DNA of 64,000 nucleotides from Rossellomorea vietnamensis (GTDB lineage: Bacteria; Bacillota; Bacilli; Bacillales; Bacillaceae_B). The notes below the pieces were generated by a model. The model was not told the DNA's origin and searched no databases. It saw nothing but the letters and a program-made list of their open reading frames with translations. This document shows positions 16,118 to 25,109 of the stretch, one piece after another. Position numbers and translations under genes: made by a program. Each line of letters opens with the position of its first letter. The stretch's first letter is position 1. The stretch covers positions 111,415 through 175,414 of the forward strand of contig NZ_VTEI01000004.1 of NCBI RefSeq assembly GCF_008180415.1, in the 5' to 3' direction.

Positions 16118-17908
16118 ATGAGAAAAAAACAAATACGTTACACGGCTCTCGCTGCAATGGTCTTCTTGCCTTCATTTCTGAGCCAGCCCGCTCTGGCGGC
16201 GACGGAAGGCAATGTCGCTTCAAAAGATGAAGTGATCTATGCCACGTTGAACGCAAGCGGAAACCTGGATAATATCTATGTCGTAAACACGCTCGAGGTA
16301 GAAAAAGCTGGGGAAATCCTCGATTACGGTAAATACAGCAGCGTCAAGAACCTCACTGATTTAGCGGAAATCAATCAGGAGGGGCAGAAAATTGAAATGG
16401 AAGCCCCTGAAGGAAAGTTTTATTATCAAGGAAACATGGATAAGGAAACAGAACTGCCCTGGAATGTGAATGTTTCGTATCAGCTTGATGGAAAAAAAGT
16501 GAAGGCGGAGGAACTCGCCGGAAAACACGGGCACCTGGAAATCTCAGTTGAAATAACGGAGAACGAAAAGGGAGATGCCGCTTTTTATGAAAACTACCTT
16601 CTACAGGTATCCTTAGCAATGCCCAACACCTACCAGGACATTGAAGCACCTGACGGAATGGTCGCCAATGCCGGGAAGAACAAGCAGATCACCTTTACGG
16701 TCATGCCCGGCGAAGAGGAAACCCTCAGCGTGGAGGCAAATGTAGAGAACTTTGAATTTAGTGGAGTTGAAATCGCCGCGGTCCCATCGACGCTCCCGAT
16801 TGATGCATCAGGAACCGGAAGCATGACAGAAGACATGTCTGAGCTGTCCAGCGGCATCAAGAAATTGAACGATGGTGTCGGTGAACTGGAAACAGGAATT
16901 GCTGAGTTACACAATGGATCAGCCGGCCTTCAGGATGGTTCGGCACAATATAAAAATGGGATTAGCGAAGTGAACGGTTATTCCGCGGGCCTTGTGAATG
17001 GATCGGCTTCGATCCGCGATGCATTGGCGGACATTAACCAATCGCTCTCCGGACAGTCCGCCGATATGGACCTTTCAAGTCTGAGTGAACTGCCTGCGGG
17101 ACTTAAGGGATTAGCGGGAGGCCTGACAGAGGTTTCTGCTGGCCTTACTGCTTTGCAGGAAAACTACGCAGGAGCTTATGCTGCTTTGGCTGGCGCTATC
17201 AATGAGATTCCGGCAGGACAGGTTTCAGAGGAGCAAATCGCGGCGCTTTATGAAAGCGGAGCGGATACAGCGGTAGTCGACCAGCTTGCAGCTTCTTATG
17301 CCGCTGCACAAAAGGTGAAAGCTGTGTATGGTCAGGTGCAGGAAGCTTTTGCAGCGGTTGAGCCGGCACTCACAGAGCTCAGCGGCTCGGTAAGTACAAT
17401 CAGCGGACAGCTGACAAAAACGGCGGACAGTATCTCTGCTTCTCTTCAAGAGACTGACATGAGCGGTTTGGCCGAGCTGCAAAAAGGTATCGCCTCGCTG
17501 TCTGCCGAGTACGGTGAGTTCCATTCCGGCTTAGCCGGTTATACAAATGGAGTAGGAAACCTCGCTTCTTCTTACAGCGAGCTGCACTCAGGCATTGTTG
17601 ACCTGACAGGCGGCACAAGCGAACTGCAAAATGGTGTCGGTGACCTCCACGACGGCACTGCCGAGCTATACAAAGAAACAAAAGACCTGCCGGCACAAAT
17701 GCAGGAAGAAATCGATAAGATGATCTCAGAATACGACAAATCAGACTTCGAACCAGTCTCCTTCGTCTCATCCGAAAATGAAAATGTTTCATCCGTCCAG
17801 TTCGTCATCAAGACGCAAAGCATTGAACTAGAAGAACAGGAAGAGAAAAAAGCAGAGCCTGAGAAAGAGAAGGGATTCTGGGAGCTGTTCATGGATTTGT
17901 TTAAGTAA
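16118..17908 (+). CDS. Secreted/membrane-associated YhgE-type protein with XXXLXXG heptad repeats
   Basis: About 596 residues. A signal peptide (MRKKQIRYTALAAMVFLPSF ... ALAAT) is followed by a beta-rich domain (to about 230), then long stretches of the LxxGxxxLxxG heptad type: LNDGVGELETGIAELHNGSA, GLQDGSAQYKNG and, near the end, GTSELQNGVGDLHDGTAEL. These Gly-Leu heptads are known from YhgE/Pip-like proteins and commonly travel with MMPL transporters. The C-terminus is charged and ends in FWELFMDLFK. Three ATG codons stand in a row (16112, 16115, 16118); the third has the best distance to GAGGAG (16104-16109). Translationally coupled to the MMPL gene, so probably a periplasmic partner of it. 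Confidence 0.8.
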   Translation: MRKKQIRYTALAAMVFLPSFLSQPALAATEGNVASKDEVIYATLNASGNLDNIYVVNTLEVEKAGEILDYGKYSSVKNLTDLAEINQEGQKIEMEAPEGKFYYQGNMDKETELPWNVNVSYQLDGKKVKAEELAGKHGHLEISVEITENEKGDAAFYENYLLQVSLAMPNTYQDIEAPDGMVANAGKNKQITFTVMPGEEETLSVEANVENFEFSGVEIAAVPSTLPIDASGTGSMTEDMSELSSGIKKLNDGVGELETGIAELHNGSAGLQDGSAQYKNGISEVNGYSAGLVNGSASIRDALADINQSLSGQSADMDLSSLSELPAGLKGLAGGLTEVSAGLTALQENYAGAYAALAGAINEIPAGQVSEEQIAALYESGADTAVVDQLAASYAAAQKVKAVYGQVQEAFAAVEPALTELSGSVSTISGQLTKTADSISASLQETDMSGLAELQKGIASLSAEYGEFHSGLAGYTNGVGNLASSYSELHSGIVDLTGGTSELQNGVGDLHDGTAELYKETKDLPAQMQEEIDKMISEYDKSDFEPVSFVSSENENVSSVQFVIKTQSIELEEQEEKKAEPEKEKGFWELFMDLFK

Positions 17909-17920
17909 GAGCGGGACGGA

Positions 17921-17939
17921 GGGACAGGTTCTTTGTCCC
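17921..17939. repeat. GGGACAGG-type short palindrome after the MMPL operon
   Basis: GGGACAGGTTCTTTGTCCC, nested in outer arms GCGGGAC / GTCCGCC. Same family as 11834-11852. Confidence 0.7.
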
Positions 17940-17968
17940 AGTCCGCCCTAATATATAAATGATAGCAG

Positions 17969-18004
17969 AAGACCTGGTTCCATTTTGGAACCGGGTCTTT
18001 TTTT
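17969..18004 (+). terminator. Terminator of the MMPL operon
   Basis: AAGACCTGGTTCC / GGAACCGGGTCTT stem with a 4-base loop and a run of T. Confidence 0.85.
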
Positions 18005-18011
18005 GATGGTC

Positions 18012-18742
18012 TTGAAAACCCCTGGCTATGCCGGGGGTTCCAGAGAGCTTATAGCGTGGTATTAAAAAAACCTCACTTCATGATAGGATAAAGTTGGTTT
18101 CCCGACCACTTCATTCCATCATAGAAGGAGGTATGCCCTGTGAAGGACATGAACAGTTTAGCATATACAACTTGGAATTGTAAGTATCACTTAGTGTTTG
18201 CCCCAAAGTACAGAAGACAAATTATTTATGGAAAATACAAAAAGAGTATTGGGCAAATTATACGAGATTTATGTGAGCGGAAAGGTGTTATTATTCATGA
18301 AGCAAATGCCTGCCCGGATCACATTCATATGTTGGTAAGCATCCCACCAAAATTAAGCGTATCTCAATTCATGGGTTACTTAAAAGGAAAAAGCAGCCTC
18401 ATGATATTTGATCGACATGCCAATTTGAAGTATCGATATGGGAATCGGAAATTCTGGTGTCGTGGGTTCTATGTAGATACAGTGGGCAGAAATAAGAAGC
18501 AAATACAAGAATACATTAAGAATCAGCTAAAGGAAGATTACATGGCTGACCAGTTAACTTTGTTTGAAGAACATGATCCGTTTACCGGACAGAAAAATCG
18601 GAAGAAATAAAGAAATTCTTTAGAATTAGTGAGTGAATGTGGTGCAGAAGGGAAACCCATTCAGTGGGCCTTTTAGGCCGAGGCCGGTAAGAGAGGCTTC
18701 CAGCCGCAGAGCAAACCACCAGTTCACACTGGTGGTTTTGAT
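18012..18742 (+). mobile_element. IS200/IS605-family insertion sequence (IS200 group)
   Basis: A single-gene IS200-type element. The left end has the hairpin AACCCCTGGC-TATG-CCGGGGGTT (18017-18039) before the transposase. The right end has the hairpin AAACCACCAG-TTCACA-CTGGTGGTTT (18713-18738). As in this group there are no terminal inverted repeats and no target duplication, and no tnpB is present. Ends are estimated from the hairpins. It stands between the MMPL terminator and the 21-bp repeats. Confidence 0.85.
18140..18610 (+). CDS. tnpA: IS200-type Y1 HUH transposase TnpA
   Basis: 156 residues, full length for the family. HUH motif HIH at residues 61-63 (ACPDHIHML), catalytic tyrosine at about 125 in QEYIKNQL, and the conserved KYRRQIIYG and GRKFW-like (GNRKFWCRGFYVDTVG) blocks. 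It cuts and rejoins single-stranded hairpin ends of the element. GTG 18140 has AAGGAGG eight bases upstream. The reading frame is intact, so the element may be active. Confidence 0.95.
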   Translation: MKDMNSLAYTTWNCKYHLVFAPKYRRQIIYGKYKKSIGQIIRDLCERKGVIIHEANACPDHIHMLVSIPPKLSVSQFMGYLKGKSSLMIFDRHANLKYRYGNRKFWCRGFYVDTVGRNKKQIQEYIKNQLKEDYMADQLTLFEEHDPFTGQKNRKK

Positions 18743-18789
18743 TTTATGGAAACTGAGGGAACCCAGCCAGCGTTACATGTGAGGCAGGT

Positions 18790-19450
18790 AGCAGCCAGAA
18801 ACCCAGCCGGGGTTGGGGACAAACTAAAGTTAGATTTTTTTGAATAGTGACTCATATTGGGGATGGTCGATAGAATGGGAAAAATGGCTGATAGAAGTGA
18901 CGAACTGGTTGATAGGATTAATAAAGTGGTTGATAGAAGTACGAAAGTGGTTGATAGAACCGCAAAACCGGTTGATAGAAATAACCCCGAAGTATCTGCA
19001 CCTCATAATTAACGCAAGAAGCAGCCAGAAACCCAGCCGGGGCTAGGGTCTAACTAAAGGTTAGTCCTTTTGAAAGGTGCCTCGTATTGGGTAGTGGTCG
19101 ATAGAATGGGCAAAGTGGCTGATAGAAGTGGCAAGCTGGTTGATAGGATCAAAAAGTGGTTGATAGAAGTAGGATACTGGTTGATAGAACCGCAAAACCG
19201 GTTGATAGAAATAACCCCGAAGTATCTGCATCTCATAATTAACGCAGGATACAGCCAGAAACCCAGCCGGGGCTGGGGTCAAACTAAAGTTAGATTTTTT
19301 TTGAAAGGTGCCTCGTATTGGGAAGTGGTGGATAGAATGGGAAAAATGGCTGATAGAAGTGGCGAACTGGTTGATAGAATCAATAAAGTGGTTGATAGAA
19401 GTACGATACTGGTTGATAGAATCGCAAAACCGGTTGATAGAGACAAAACT
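18790..19450. repeat. Three copies of a 231-bp unit containing 21-bp GGTTGATAGAA arrays
   Basis: Blocks of six units with a 21-base period begin at 18865, 19096 and 19327, exactly 231 (11 x 21) apart. Units are GGTTGATAGAA plus ten variable bases; one unit in block 2 is 20 long. The linker between blocks is also conserved: CCCAGCCGGGGCTGGG palindrome, AACTAAAGTTAG, a T-run and GAAAGGTGCCTCGTATTGGG. Because 21 and 231 are multiples of three, several frames on both strands stay open (for example repeated LIEVRKW-like heptads). No ribosome binding site supports a protein. Confidence 0.9.
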
Positions 19451-19537
19451 CCGCACTATCCTGCTCATCCTTTTAGCCCTGGGAGAAAAGTTACCCTTTT
19501 TCCCATAAGATGCCTATCAGAAAAATTCTCCTATTAT

Positions 19538-19557
19538 GAATACTCCTAGAAGTATTC
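19538..19557. promoter_or_regulatory. Inverted repeat upstream of the AbgT-type gene
   Basis: GAATACT-CCTAGA-AGTATTC, a 7-bp perfect inverted repeat about 95 bases before the gene. It could be an operator or a leader hairpin. Confidence 0.4.
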
Positions 19558-19650
19558 CTTTCTTGGATTCTCTTGACTATAATGTGGATATTGTTTTTTG
19601 AGCAATTATTAGAATATTTAATAATAAATGAAAAAAGGAGGAAGAAAACG

Positions 19651-21174
19651 ATGGAACAAACGAAGAATAATGGTCTCATCATGCGTATGTTAAATGTCAT
19701 CGAACGTGTCGGAAATAAACTTCCTGACCCGGTCACTTTGTTCTTTATCTTTTCTTTACTAGTAGTCGTTTTGTCTGCTCTCTTTTCTTCAATGGGTGTG
19801 CAAGTAGAAGACCCGCTGAATGAAGGAGAAATGATTGCAGTCAAGAACCTGCTGAGCTCCGAAGGGATTCTGTATCTCTTTGAGAGTGCTGTAACAAACT
19901 TCACAAGCTTTGCGCCGCTAGGTACCGTCCTTGTGACCATGCTTGGTATTGGGATTGCCGAACGCTCCGGATTGATCAGCGCCGCTCTTCGCGGACTGGT
20001 TACATCTGTACCGCGCGTGCTTATGACAGCTGCCCTGGTATTCGGCGGGGTTATGTCGAGTATGGCTGCCGATGCTGGTTATGTCGTATTGACGCCGCTT
20101 GGAGCAGTCTTGTTCGCAGGACTTGGACGCCATCCGCTTGCCGGTCTGGCTGCTGCTTTCGCCGGGGTTTCCGGAGGATTCAGTGCGAACCTATTGCTGA
20201 CATCACTTGATCCGCTTCTTGGTGGATTGACACAGGATGCTGCCGCAATCATTAATCCGGATTACGCTGCAGGCATCAACTATGCGATGAACTACTACTT
20301 CATGATCGTGTCGGTATTCTTGATCACGATTCTAGGAACATTGGTAACAGACTTCATCGTTGAACCGCGCCTTGGAAAATATAAAGGCGATGTGAAAGAA
20401 GAAGTCGATTATCTAAAACCGGAAGAGAAAAAAGGGCTGTGGGCAGCACTTGCCGCTTTCCTTCTAACGGTTATTGCCATTGCACTGCTTGTCATCCCAT
20501 CTTGGGGACCACTGCGCGGCGGGGAAGAGAACCTGATCGATGCACCGTTCTTCCATACGCTCGTACCGATCATCCTGATCATGTTCTTCATTCCCGGGCT
20601 GGTGTACGGCCGAATCACAAAAGCCATTCAGAATGACAAAGACGTGGCAAGACAGCTGGCTGAAACAATGGCTACCATGGGTGCCTACATTGTACTTGCC
20701 TTTGTCGCGGCACAATTCGTATCTTATTTCAGTGAGTCCAACCTTGGAACCGTCCTCGCTGTAAAAGGAGCAGAATTCATTGATGCCACTGGCTTTAAAG
20801 GAATTCCGCTGATCCTGACATTCATCGTTGTATCCGGCTTCATCAACCTGTTTATCGGAAGTGCTTCCGCAAAATGGGCCATCATGGCACCGGTCTTCAT
20901 CCCGATGATGATGCTTTCAGGCTACTCGCCGGAATTCACACAGCTCGTTTACAGAATCGCAGACTCCACAACGAACGTCATCTCACCGTTGATGCCATAC
21001 TTCGCAATCGTTATCGCCTTTGCGCAAAAGTATGACAAGAAGGTCGGAATCGGAACGCTGATCTCCACAATGCTTCCATACTCCATCGCCTTCACCATCG
21101 GCTGGGTGATCCTGCTGATCATCTGGATGCTTACTGGGCTTCCGATCGGTCCTGGATCTTCGATTACGTATTAA
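19651..21174 (+). CDS. AbgT-family transporter
   Basis: A 507-residue polytopic membrane protein of the AbgT family (p-aminobenzoyl-glutamate uptake in E. coli; MtrF-type members export sulfonamides). Characteristic: GNKLPDPVTLFFIFSLLVV at the N-terminus, VMSSMAADAGYVVLTPLGAV near 130, SANLLLTSLDPLLGGLTQ near 180, and the C-terminal SASAKWAIMAPVFIPMMM with DSTTNVISPLMPYF. Start set at ATG 19651 with AAGGAGGA at 19635-19642; upstream in-frame codons from 19573 are not preceded by a site. Monocistronic, with its own terminator. Import versus export cannot be told. Confidence 0.92.
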   Translation: MEQTKNNGLIMRMLNVIERVGNKLPDPVTLFFIFSLLVVVLSALFSSMGVQVEDPLNEGEMIAVKNLLSSEGILYLFESAVTNFTSFAPLGTVLVTMLGIGIAERSGLISAALRGLVTSVPRVLMTAALVFGGVMSSMAADAGYVVLTPLGAVLFAGLGRHPLAGLAAAFAGVSGGFSANLLLTSLDPLLGGLTQDAAAIINPDYAAGINYAMNYYFMIVSVFLITILGTLVTDFIVEPRLGKYKGDVKEEVDYLKPEEKKGLWAALAAFLLTVIAIALLVIPSWGPLRGGEENLIDAPFFHTLVPIILIMFFIPGLVYGRITKAIQNDKDVARQLAETMATMGAYIVLAFVAAQFVSYFSESNLGTVLAVKGAEFIDATGFKGIPLILTFIVVSGFINLFIGSASAKWAIMAPVFIPMMMLSGYSPEFTQLVYRIADSTTNVISPLMPYFAIVIAFAQKYDKKVGIGTLISTMLPYSIAFTIGWVILLIIWMLTGLPIGPGSSITY

Positions 21175-21196
21175 TCGGCTGGCGCTAAGGGACGGA

Positions 21197-21215
21197 GGGA
21201 CAGGTTCCTTGTCCC
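21197..21215. repeat. GGGACAGG-type short palindrome after abgT
   Basis: GGGACAGGTTCCTTGTCCC, identical to the copy after cypC, located 22 bases after the stop codon and before the terminator. Confidence 0.7.
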
Positions 21216-21230
21216 GTCTGCTTTTGCAGA

Positions 21231-21263
21231 AAGACCTGATTCCTTTGGAATCGGGTCTTTTTT
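21231..21263 (+). terminator. Terminator of the AbgT-type gene
   Basis: AAGACCTGATTCC / GGAATCGGGTCTT stem with a 3-base loop and a T-run. It is close in sequence to the terminator at 17969. Confidence 0.85.
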
Positions 21264-21304
21264 AACGGCTATTTATCAGAACTATCACATATGTGGCGGT
21301 TTTA

Positions 21305-21500
21305 GTCAGAAATCCCAGCCTCGGCTGGGGACCAACAAGGGTTTGTTCTTTTGAAAGGTACCTCGAAAAGGGAAATGGGTGATAGAAAGCGGAAAGTGGT
21401 TGATAGAAGGGCCAAGCTCGTTGATAAAAGCATGAAACTCGTCGATAGAACCGTAATTTTCGTTGATAGGGACATCAAACTCGTCGATAGCACCCTCAGC
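21305..21500. repeat. Fourth, diverged copy of the 21-bp GTTGATAGAA array
   Basis: The linker (CCCAGCCTCGGCTGGGG, TTTTGAAAGGTACCTCG) is followed by six units starting at 21377, 21398, 21419, 21440, 21461 and 21482. The 21-base period is exact although the variable halves and some core bases differ from the block at 18.8-19.4 kb. Confidence 0.85.
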
Positions 21501-21661
21501 ATAAATGTTCCGTAACCATAGTTAGTGTAAAGCACACTAAATCCACAAGAATAGTGATTATCACAATATTAATATCCCTATCTCATGTATAGTTAAAGCA
21601 AGACAATATAATAATGCAGAAAGAGTACATGCGCGAACAATATAACCAAGGGGGAAACAGG

Positions 21662-22516
21662 ATGCGAAGGATCATTTTAACGACCGAAAGCGGTGCCGAC
21701 TTACCGGAGGACTTGGCCCAAAAGTACAATGTACAGGTGGTTCCCATGCACATCATCATGGACGGAAAAGATTATTTAGACGGTACTTTGCCGGTCCAGG
21801 AGATCTATGACTATTATGGGCGCACAAAAAAGATACCTTCCACGGCCTCGACCAATGCTCATGAATATGAAGAGTTATTTGCGAGGATCAGACAAGAATC
21901 TCCGGACAGCATCATCGTTCATGTCGGTTATACCTCAAAAGCGTCTTCTTCTTTTCAAAATGCGGTCATTGCCGCGGAAGAATTTCAAGACATTTATCTC
22001 ATCGATGCCCTCAATGTTACCGGCGGATTAGCGGCAGTCGTTGTATATGCGGGGGAGCTATTAGAAAAAGAACCGGACATCGATCCAAAACTTTTGGTTG
22101 AAAAAATAGAGGAAATCGTTCCGAAATCAAGGCTGGCTTTCATCCCGGGCAGCCTGGAGTTTCTGAGAGCAGGAGGACGTGTAAGCAACATGGCGTCTCT
22201 GATTGGGACTCTTTTAAAAATAAAACCGTGCATAGAGCTGAAAGATGGCAAGCTTATGTCCACGAAGAAGTACCGCGGAAAAATGAGCGGAGCAGCTGAA
22301 AAACTCTTTAAAGATTACTTGAATGAATTCGATATTGATAGAGAACAGCAGCTCTATCTGATCTATTCAATCGGACTCGATGAAGCTATCAAACAGCGGA
22401 TGGACGAGGCTGCCCGCGAAAATGGCTTCCAGAAGATCAGATGGATCCAGGCAGGCGGAATGATTTCCACTCACTCCGGCGCCGGCGGCTTTGGAGTGGC
22501 AGGGTTGGAAAAGTAG
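21662..22516 (+). CDS. DegV-family fatty-acid-binding protein
   Basis: 284 residues. DegV proteins bind one fatty acid and deliver it to the FakA kinase for lipid synthesis. Motifs: TTESGADLPEDLAQKYNVQV at the N-terminus, DGTLPVQEIYD, the KIPSTASTNAHEYEE block that contacts the carboxylate, and RAGGRVSNMASLIGTLLKIKP near residue 170. Start set at ATG 21662 (MRRIILTT) with AAGGGGGAAAC upstream; a longer frame from 21614 lacks support. Followed after 22 bases by the amine oxidase gene, so possibly co-transcribed. Confidence 0.92.
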   Translation: MRRIILTTESGADLPEDLAQKYNVQVVPMHIIMDGKDYLDGTLPVQEIYDYYGRTKKIPSTASTNAHEYEELFARIRQESPDSIIVHVGYTSKASSSFQNAVIAAEEFQDIYLIDALNVTGGLAAVVVYAGELLEKEPDIDPKLLVEKIEEIVPKSRLAFIPGSLEFLRAGGRVSNMASLIGTLLKIKPCIELKDGKLMSTKKYRGKMSGAAEKLFKDYLNEFDIDREQQLYLIYSIGLDEAIKQRMDEAARENGFQKIRWIQAGGMISTHSGAGGFGVAGLEK

Positions 22517-22538
22517 TACAAAGATTGGAGTGTAACAT

Positions 22539-23642
22539 ATGAAGGATCCCGTCATCATTATCGGGGCAGGGCTGAGCGGTCTCTGCGCGGCTTCCCTCCT
22601 CATTTCAAAAGGCATCGAGTGCAAGGTTTTGGAGGCGCGCGGGCGGACTGGCGGAAGAGTATTGAGCCAGGAGGTCGAGGACAGACCGGAGATTGGCCGG
22701 TTTGACCTTGGACCAACTTGGTTCTGGCCTGAGCATGAGCCGGTCATCACCAGTTTAGTCAGCGAGCTTGAGTTAAAAACAATCGATCAGCATACGGAAG
22801 GAGCCATTCTTCTCGAACAGTCTCCCGGCAGTCCCATCCAGCGCCATCTGCTGCCGGAAGGATCTGTTGAAAAATCGGTCAGGCTTGCGGGAGGGATCCA
22901 GTCGCTTATTGACGCCCTGGTTCAAACCCTTCCCCAAGACACAATTGAACTCGACACGCGGGTAACAGCCATCTCTATGGAAGAAGAAAAGGTTGTCATT
23001 GCAGCAGCATTAAGTGATGGAACACGGAAGAAGATATCTGGAGGAGCAGTCATTTTAGCTCTGCCTCCCCGGTTGGCAGCACAGAGAATTGAATTCTCGC
23101 CAACCCTTCCGAAAGAATTGGTGGACAGCCTGGAGAACAAGCCGACCTGGATGGCAGGGCAGGCGAAGGTTCTGGCTATCTATGAGCGTCCTTTTTGGAG
23201 AGGAGACGGTCTTTCCGGACAGGCTATGAGCTGGGCTGGGCCCTTGCAGGAAATCCATGATGCCTCTCCTCTAACCGGATATGGTGCGCTCTTCGGTTTC
23301 TTCAGCTTGTCTGCAAAACAACGCCATCAGCTGGGGAGGGAAAAGGTTCTCGAATTAGCTGCCGATCAATTGACCCGGCTATTTGGACCACAGTCTGAAA
23401 AGCCGATCTCTGTCCTTTACAAGGATTGGTCCGCCGATTCCGAAACGGCGGTAGAGGACGACCACCAGCCGCTCAACAGTTTCCCGGCCTATGGACTGCC
23501 GACAAACAGCGGTACCTGGGAAAAGAAAATCCTGTTTGCAGGGACAGAAACCTCGGCGGAATCCGGCGGGCATCTGGAAGGGGCCTTGCGGTCGGCTGAG
23601 CGTGCGGTTTCTGAGGTGCTGGAATTATATAATATACAATAG
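22539..23642 (+). CDS. FAD-dependent amine oxidase family protein
   Basis: A 367-residue flavoprotein. N-terminal dinucleotide-binding fold VIIIGAGLSGLCAASLL and the LEARGRTGGRV motif bind FAD; GPTWFWPEH follows as in monoamine oxidases; and the C-terminal FAGTETSAESGGHLEGALRS is the second FAD contact. At 367 residues it is shorter than typical bacterial amine oxidases (about 430-480), with compression in the substrate domain. The substrate is unknown. A GGAG site precedes the ATG and a terminator follows. Confidence 0.88.
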   Translation: MKDPVIIIGAGLSGLCAASLLISKGIECKVLEARGRTGGRVLSQEVEDRPEIGRFDLGPTWFWPEHEPVITSLVSELELKTIDQHTEGAILLEQSPGSPIQRHLLPEGSVEKSVRLAGGIQSLIDALVQTLPQDTIELDTRVTAISMEEEKVVIAAALSDGTRKKISGGAVILALPPRLAAQRIEFSPTLPKELVDSLENKPTWMAGQAKVLAIYERPFWRGDGLSGQAMSWAGPLQEIHDASPLTGYGALFGFFSLSAKQRHQLGREKVLELAADQLTRLFGPQSEKPISVLYKDWSADSETAVEDDHQPLNSFPAYGLPTNSGTWEKKILFAGTETSAESGGHLEGALRSAERAVSEVLELYNIQ

Positions 23643-23682
23643 AGGCTCAGCCGTTGTGCTGAGCCTTAAGAATGCAGCGAAC

Positions 23683-23717
23683 AAGAACCTGTTCTTATGG
23701 AAAGGTTCTTTTTTTTT
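23683..23717 (+). terminator. Terminator after the amine oxidase gene
   Basis: AAGAACC (23683-23689) / GGTTCTT (23704-23710) followed by seven more T. A first hairpin, AGGCTCAG / CTGAGCCTT at 23643-23667, directly abuts the stop codon. Confidence 0.75.
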
Positions 23718-23817
23718 ATGATGACTGTCACGAGGGAATAGTCCTGCTTCCCCCACCTTTGCATCTTTCCTCCAGCGAGCATTTTTTCTGTCAGGACTAA
23801 TAGGGGGAGCCTGCTCT

Positions 23818-23955
23818 TTTTAAAATAAAGGGAAAAATTCCCCTTATTGACTCATAACAATAGTGAATAAGTGCTTTTTCTTAAAATAAGGGGAAAAACT
23901 CCCCTTATTCACCAGCAAAATAAGCGGCACTTAAGGGGAAAATTTCCCCTTATTT
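23818..23955. repeat. Palindromic intergenic element, copy 3 (three sites)
   Basis: Sites of the AATAAGGGGAA/TTCCCCTTATT type at about 23840, 23901 and 23946. The 61-base interval is kept; the last is shortened. Located between convergent genes. Confidence 0.65.
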
Positions 23956-23997
23956 TTCCCGCTAAAGCATTTTTTAAAAATGGACGGCCCCTGTTTC

Positions 23998-24522
23998 TCA
24001 CATCTTCCGGCTTTCCACCATCTCAAACAACCCCTGATCTGCACGGGATCTATTCTGTTTTTCTTCTACTAGTCCTGCCTCCTGCGGGATAGAACTTTTC
24101 TCAAGCTCTTTAGACAACCCCACTAACATCATCTTTCCAGCCAAAATCGTCAAGGTGAAAAAGACAACTGGTATGAAGGCGATCCACGGATACGTCGTCC
24201 ATAAGAATTGCCACCACGTCCCGAGGGAGCCAGACCATTCATGAGATAAAGATAAAAAGGTTTGTTTATTGAAAAGATCTTCAGCTATTCGGAAGCCGCC
24301 GATGAAAATTTCCAGCATACCCAAATGGGAGATTAACAGCATCGTGGCAATGAATTCCCTGATCAAAACAAGATAGACTTGCGGAACGATGAATGGCCGG
24401 AGGTGATTCTTGATGAAGTGAAACTCCCGTGCACCAAGCACCCGGGCACCATCTATGAATTCTTTTTTCATCACGTTCTCTATTTCATTAGAGAACAGCA
24501 AGGAACGATAAATTTCCTGGAG
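23998..24522 (-). pseudogene. 5'-truncated ABC transporter permease (peptide-type BPD permease)
   Basis: About 174 codons encode the C-terminal half of a binding-protein-dependent permease: NEIENVMKKEFIDGARVLGA with the EAA-loop pattern, then TM segments (IATMLLISHLGMLEIFIGGF, YPWIAFIPVVFFTLTILAGK). The frame starts immediately after the TGA of the upstream gene (24523-24525) with LQEIYRSLLFS, with no start codon or ribosome site of its own; the first in-frame start, TTG 24501, lies inside the conserved loop. The N-terminal TMs are missing, so this is a deletion remnant fused in frame behind another gene. No ATPase or partner permease is nearby. Confidence 0.75.
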
Positions 24523-24972
24523 TCATGCAACTAAATCAGCCAATTTTTCAATCCTATTCCATGAGGTTACAAGAGTATATAGAGGGATCCCTACAGCAAA
24601 AATAATATTGCTCTCCAATATGGCCTTCCATGGTTTCATACCTTTACGAATCTTATAGAGTAATAAAATGAGTGATACAGTCACGGCGGTGTAAAGCAGC
24701 CAGAGAAATTCTTTTTGCCTGTCTACTTCATAAAGCATGGCGTCTACCATCCAGGCATCTTCCTCAGAAAAGGATAGAGTGGTGATAACCTTTTCCATCC
24801 CCAGCCAGTTAAAGGATTGAAGAGATACATGATTCTCTTGCACAGCTGTAAATTCGTACCCATTTGGCAGGAATGACACTTTATAAACAATAAGGTAGGA
24901 GAGGCCTGCCGAAATACCTGCAATGAGCAGGAACGACAGAAACTTCTTGATTTTGGTTTTATATTGATTCAT
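24523..24972 (-). CDS. Small membrane protein of unknown function
   Basis: 149 residues with AAGGAGCTGA upstream of the ATG. Three to four hydrophobic segments: near the N-terminus (FLSFLLIAGISAGLSYLIV), around 90-107 (LLYTAVTVSLILLLYKI) and around 120-137 (NIIFAVGIPLYTLV), with an exterior-looking loop between the first two. It ends SWNRIEKLADLVA. Not recognised. The stop TGA is followed in the same frame by the truncated permease, so readthrough would fuse them. Its own C-terminus could be altered by that deletion. Confidence 0.6.
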   Translation of the reverse strand: MNQYKTKIKKFLSFLLIAGISAGLSYLIVYKVSFLPNGYEFTAVQENHVSLQSFNWLGMEKVITTLSFSEEDAWMVDAMLYEVDRQKEFLWLLYTAVTVSLILLLYKIRKGMKPWKAILESNIIFAVGIPLYTLVTSWNRIEKLADLVA

Positions 24973-25059
24973 TTTTCAAATCAGCTCCTTACTCTTCATT
25001 TCATTGTCAGTTTAACATACGTTATCCAAGCCCACTCTGTATAAAGCAGGGGACAATAT

Positions 25060-25090
25060 AAAAAACCAGCACCTTTAAAGGATTGCTGAT
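25060..25090 (-). terminator. Terminator downstream of ykuK
   Basis: On the minus strand CAGCAATCCTTT / AAAGGTGCTG stem, then six T. Confidence 0.7.
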
Positions 25091-25109
25091 TTTCTTGAGA
25101 AATATTTAA

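Noticed and set aside
19061..19508. Several overlapping frames of LIEVxxW / SINxFxxSINQ-like heptads on both strands
   Set aside because: They arise from the 21-bp repeat, which keeps frames open on both strands; no start signals.
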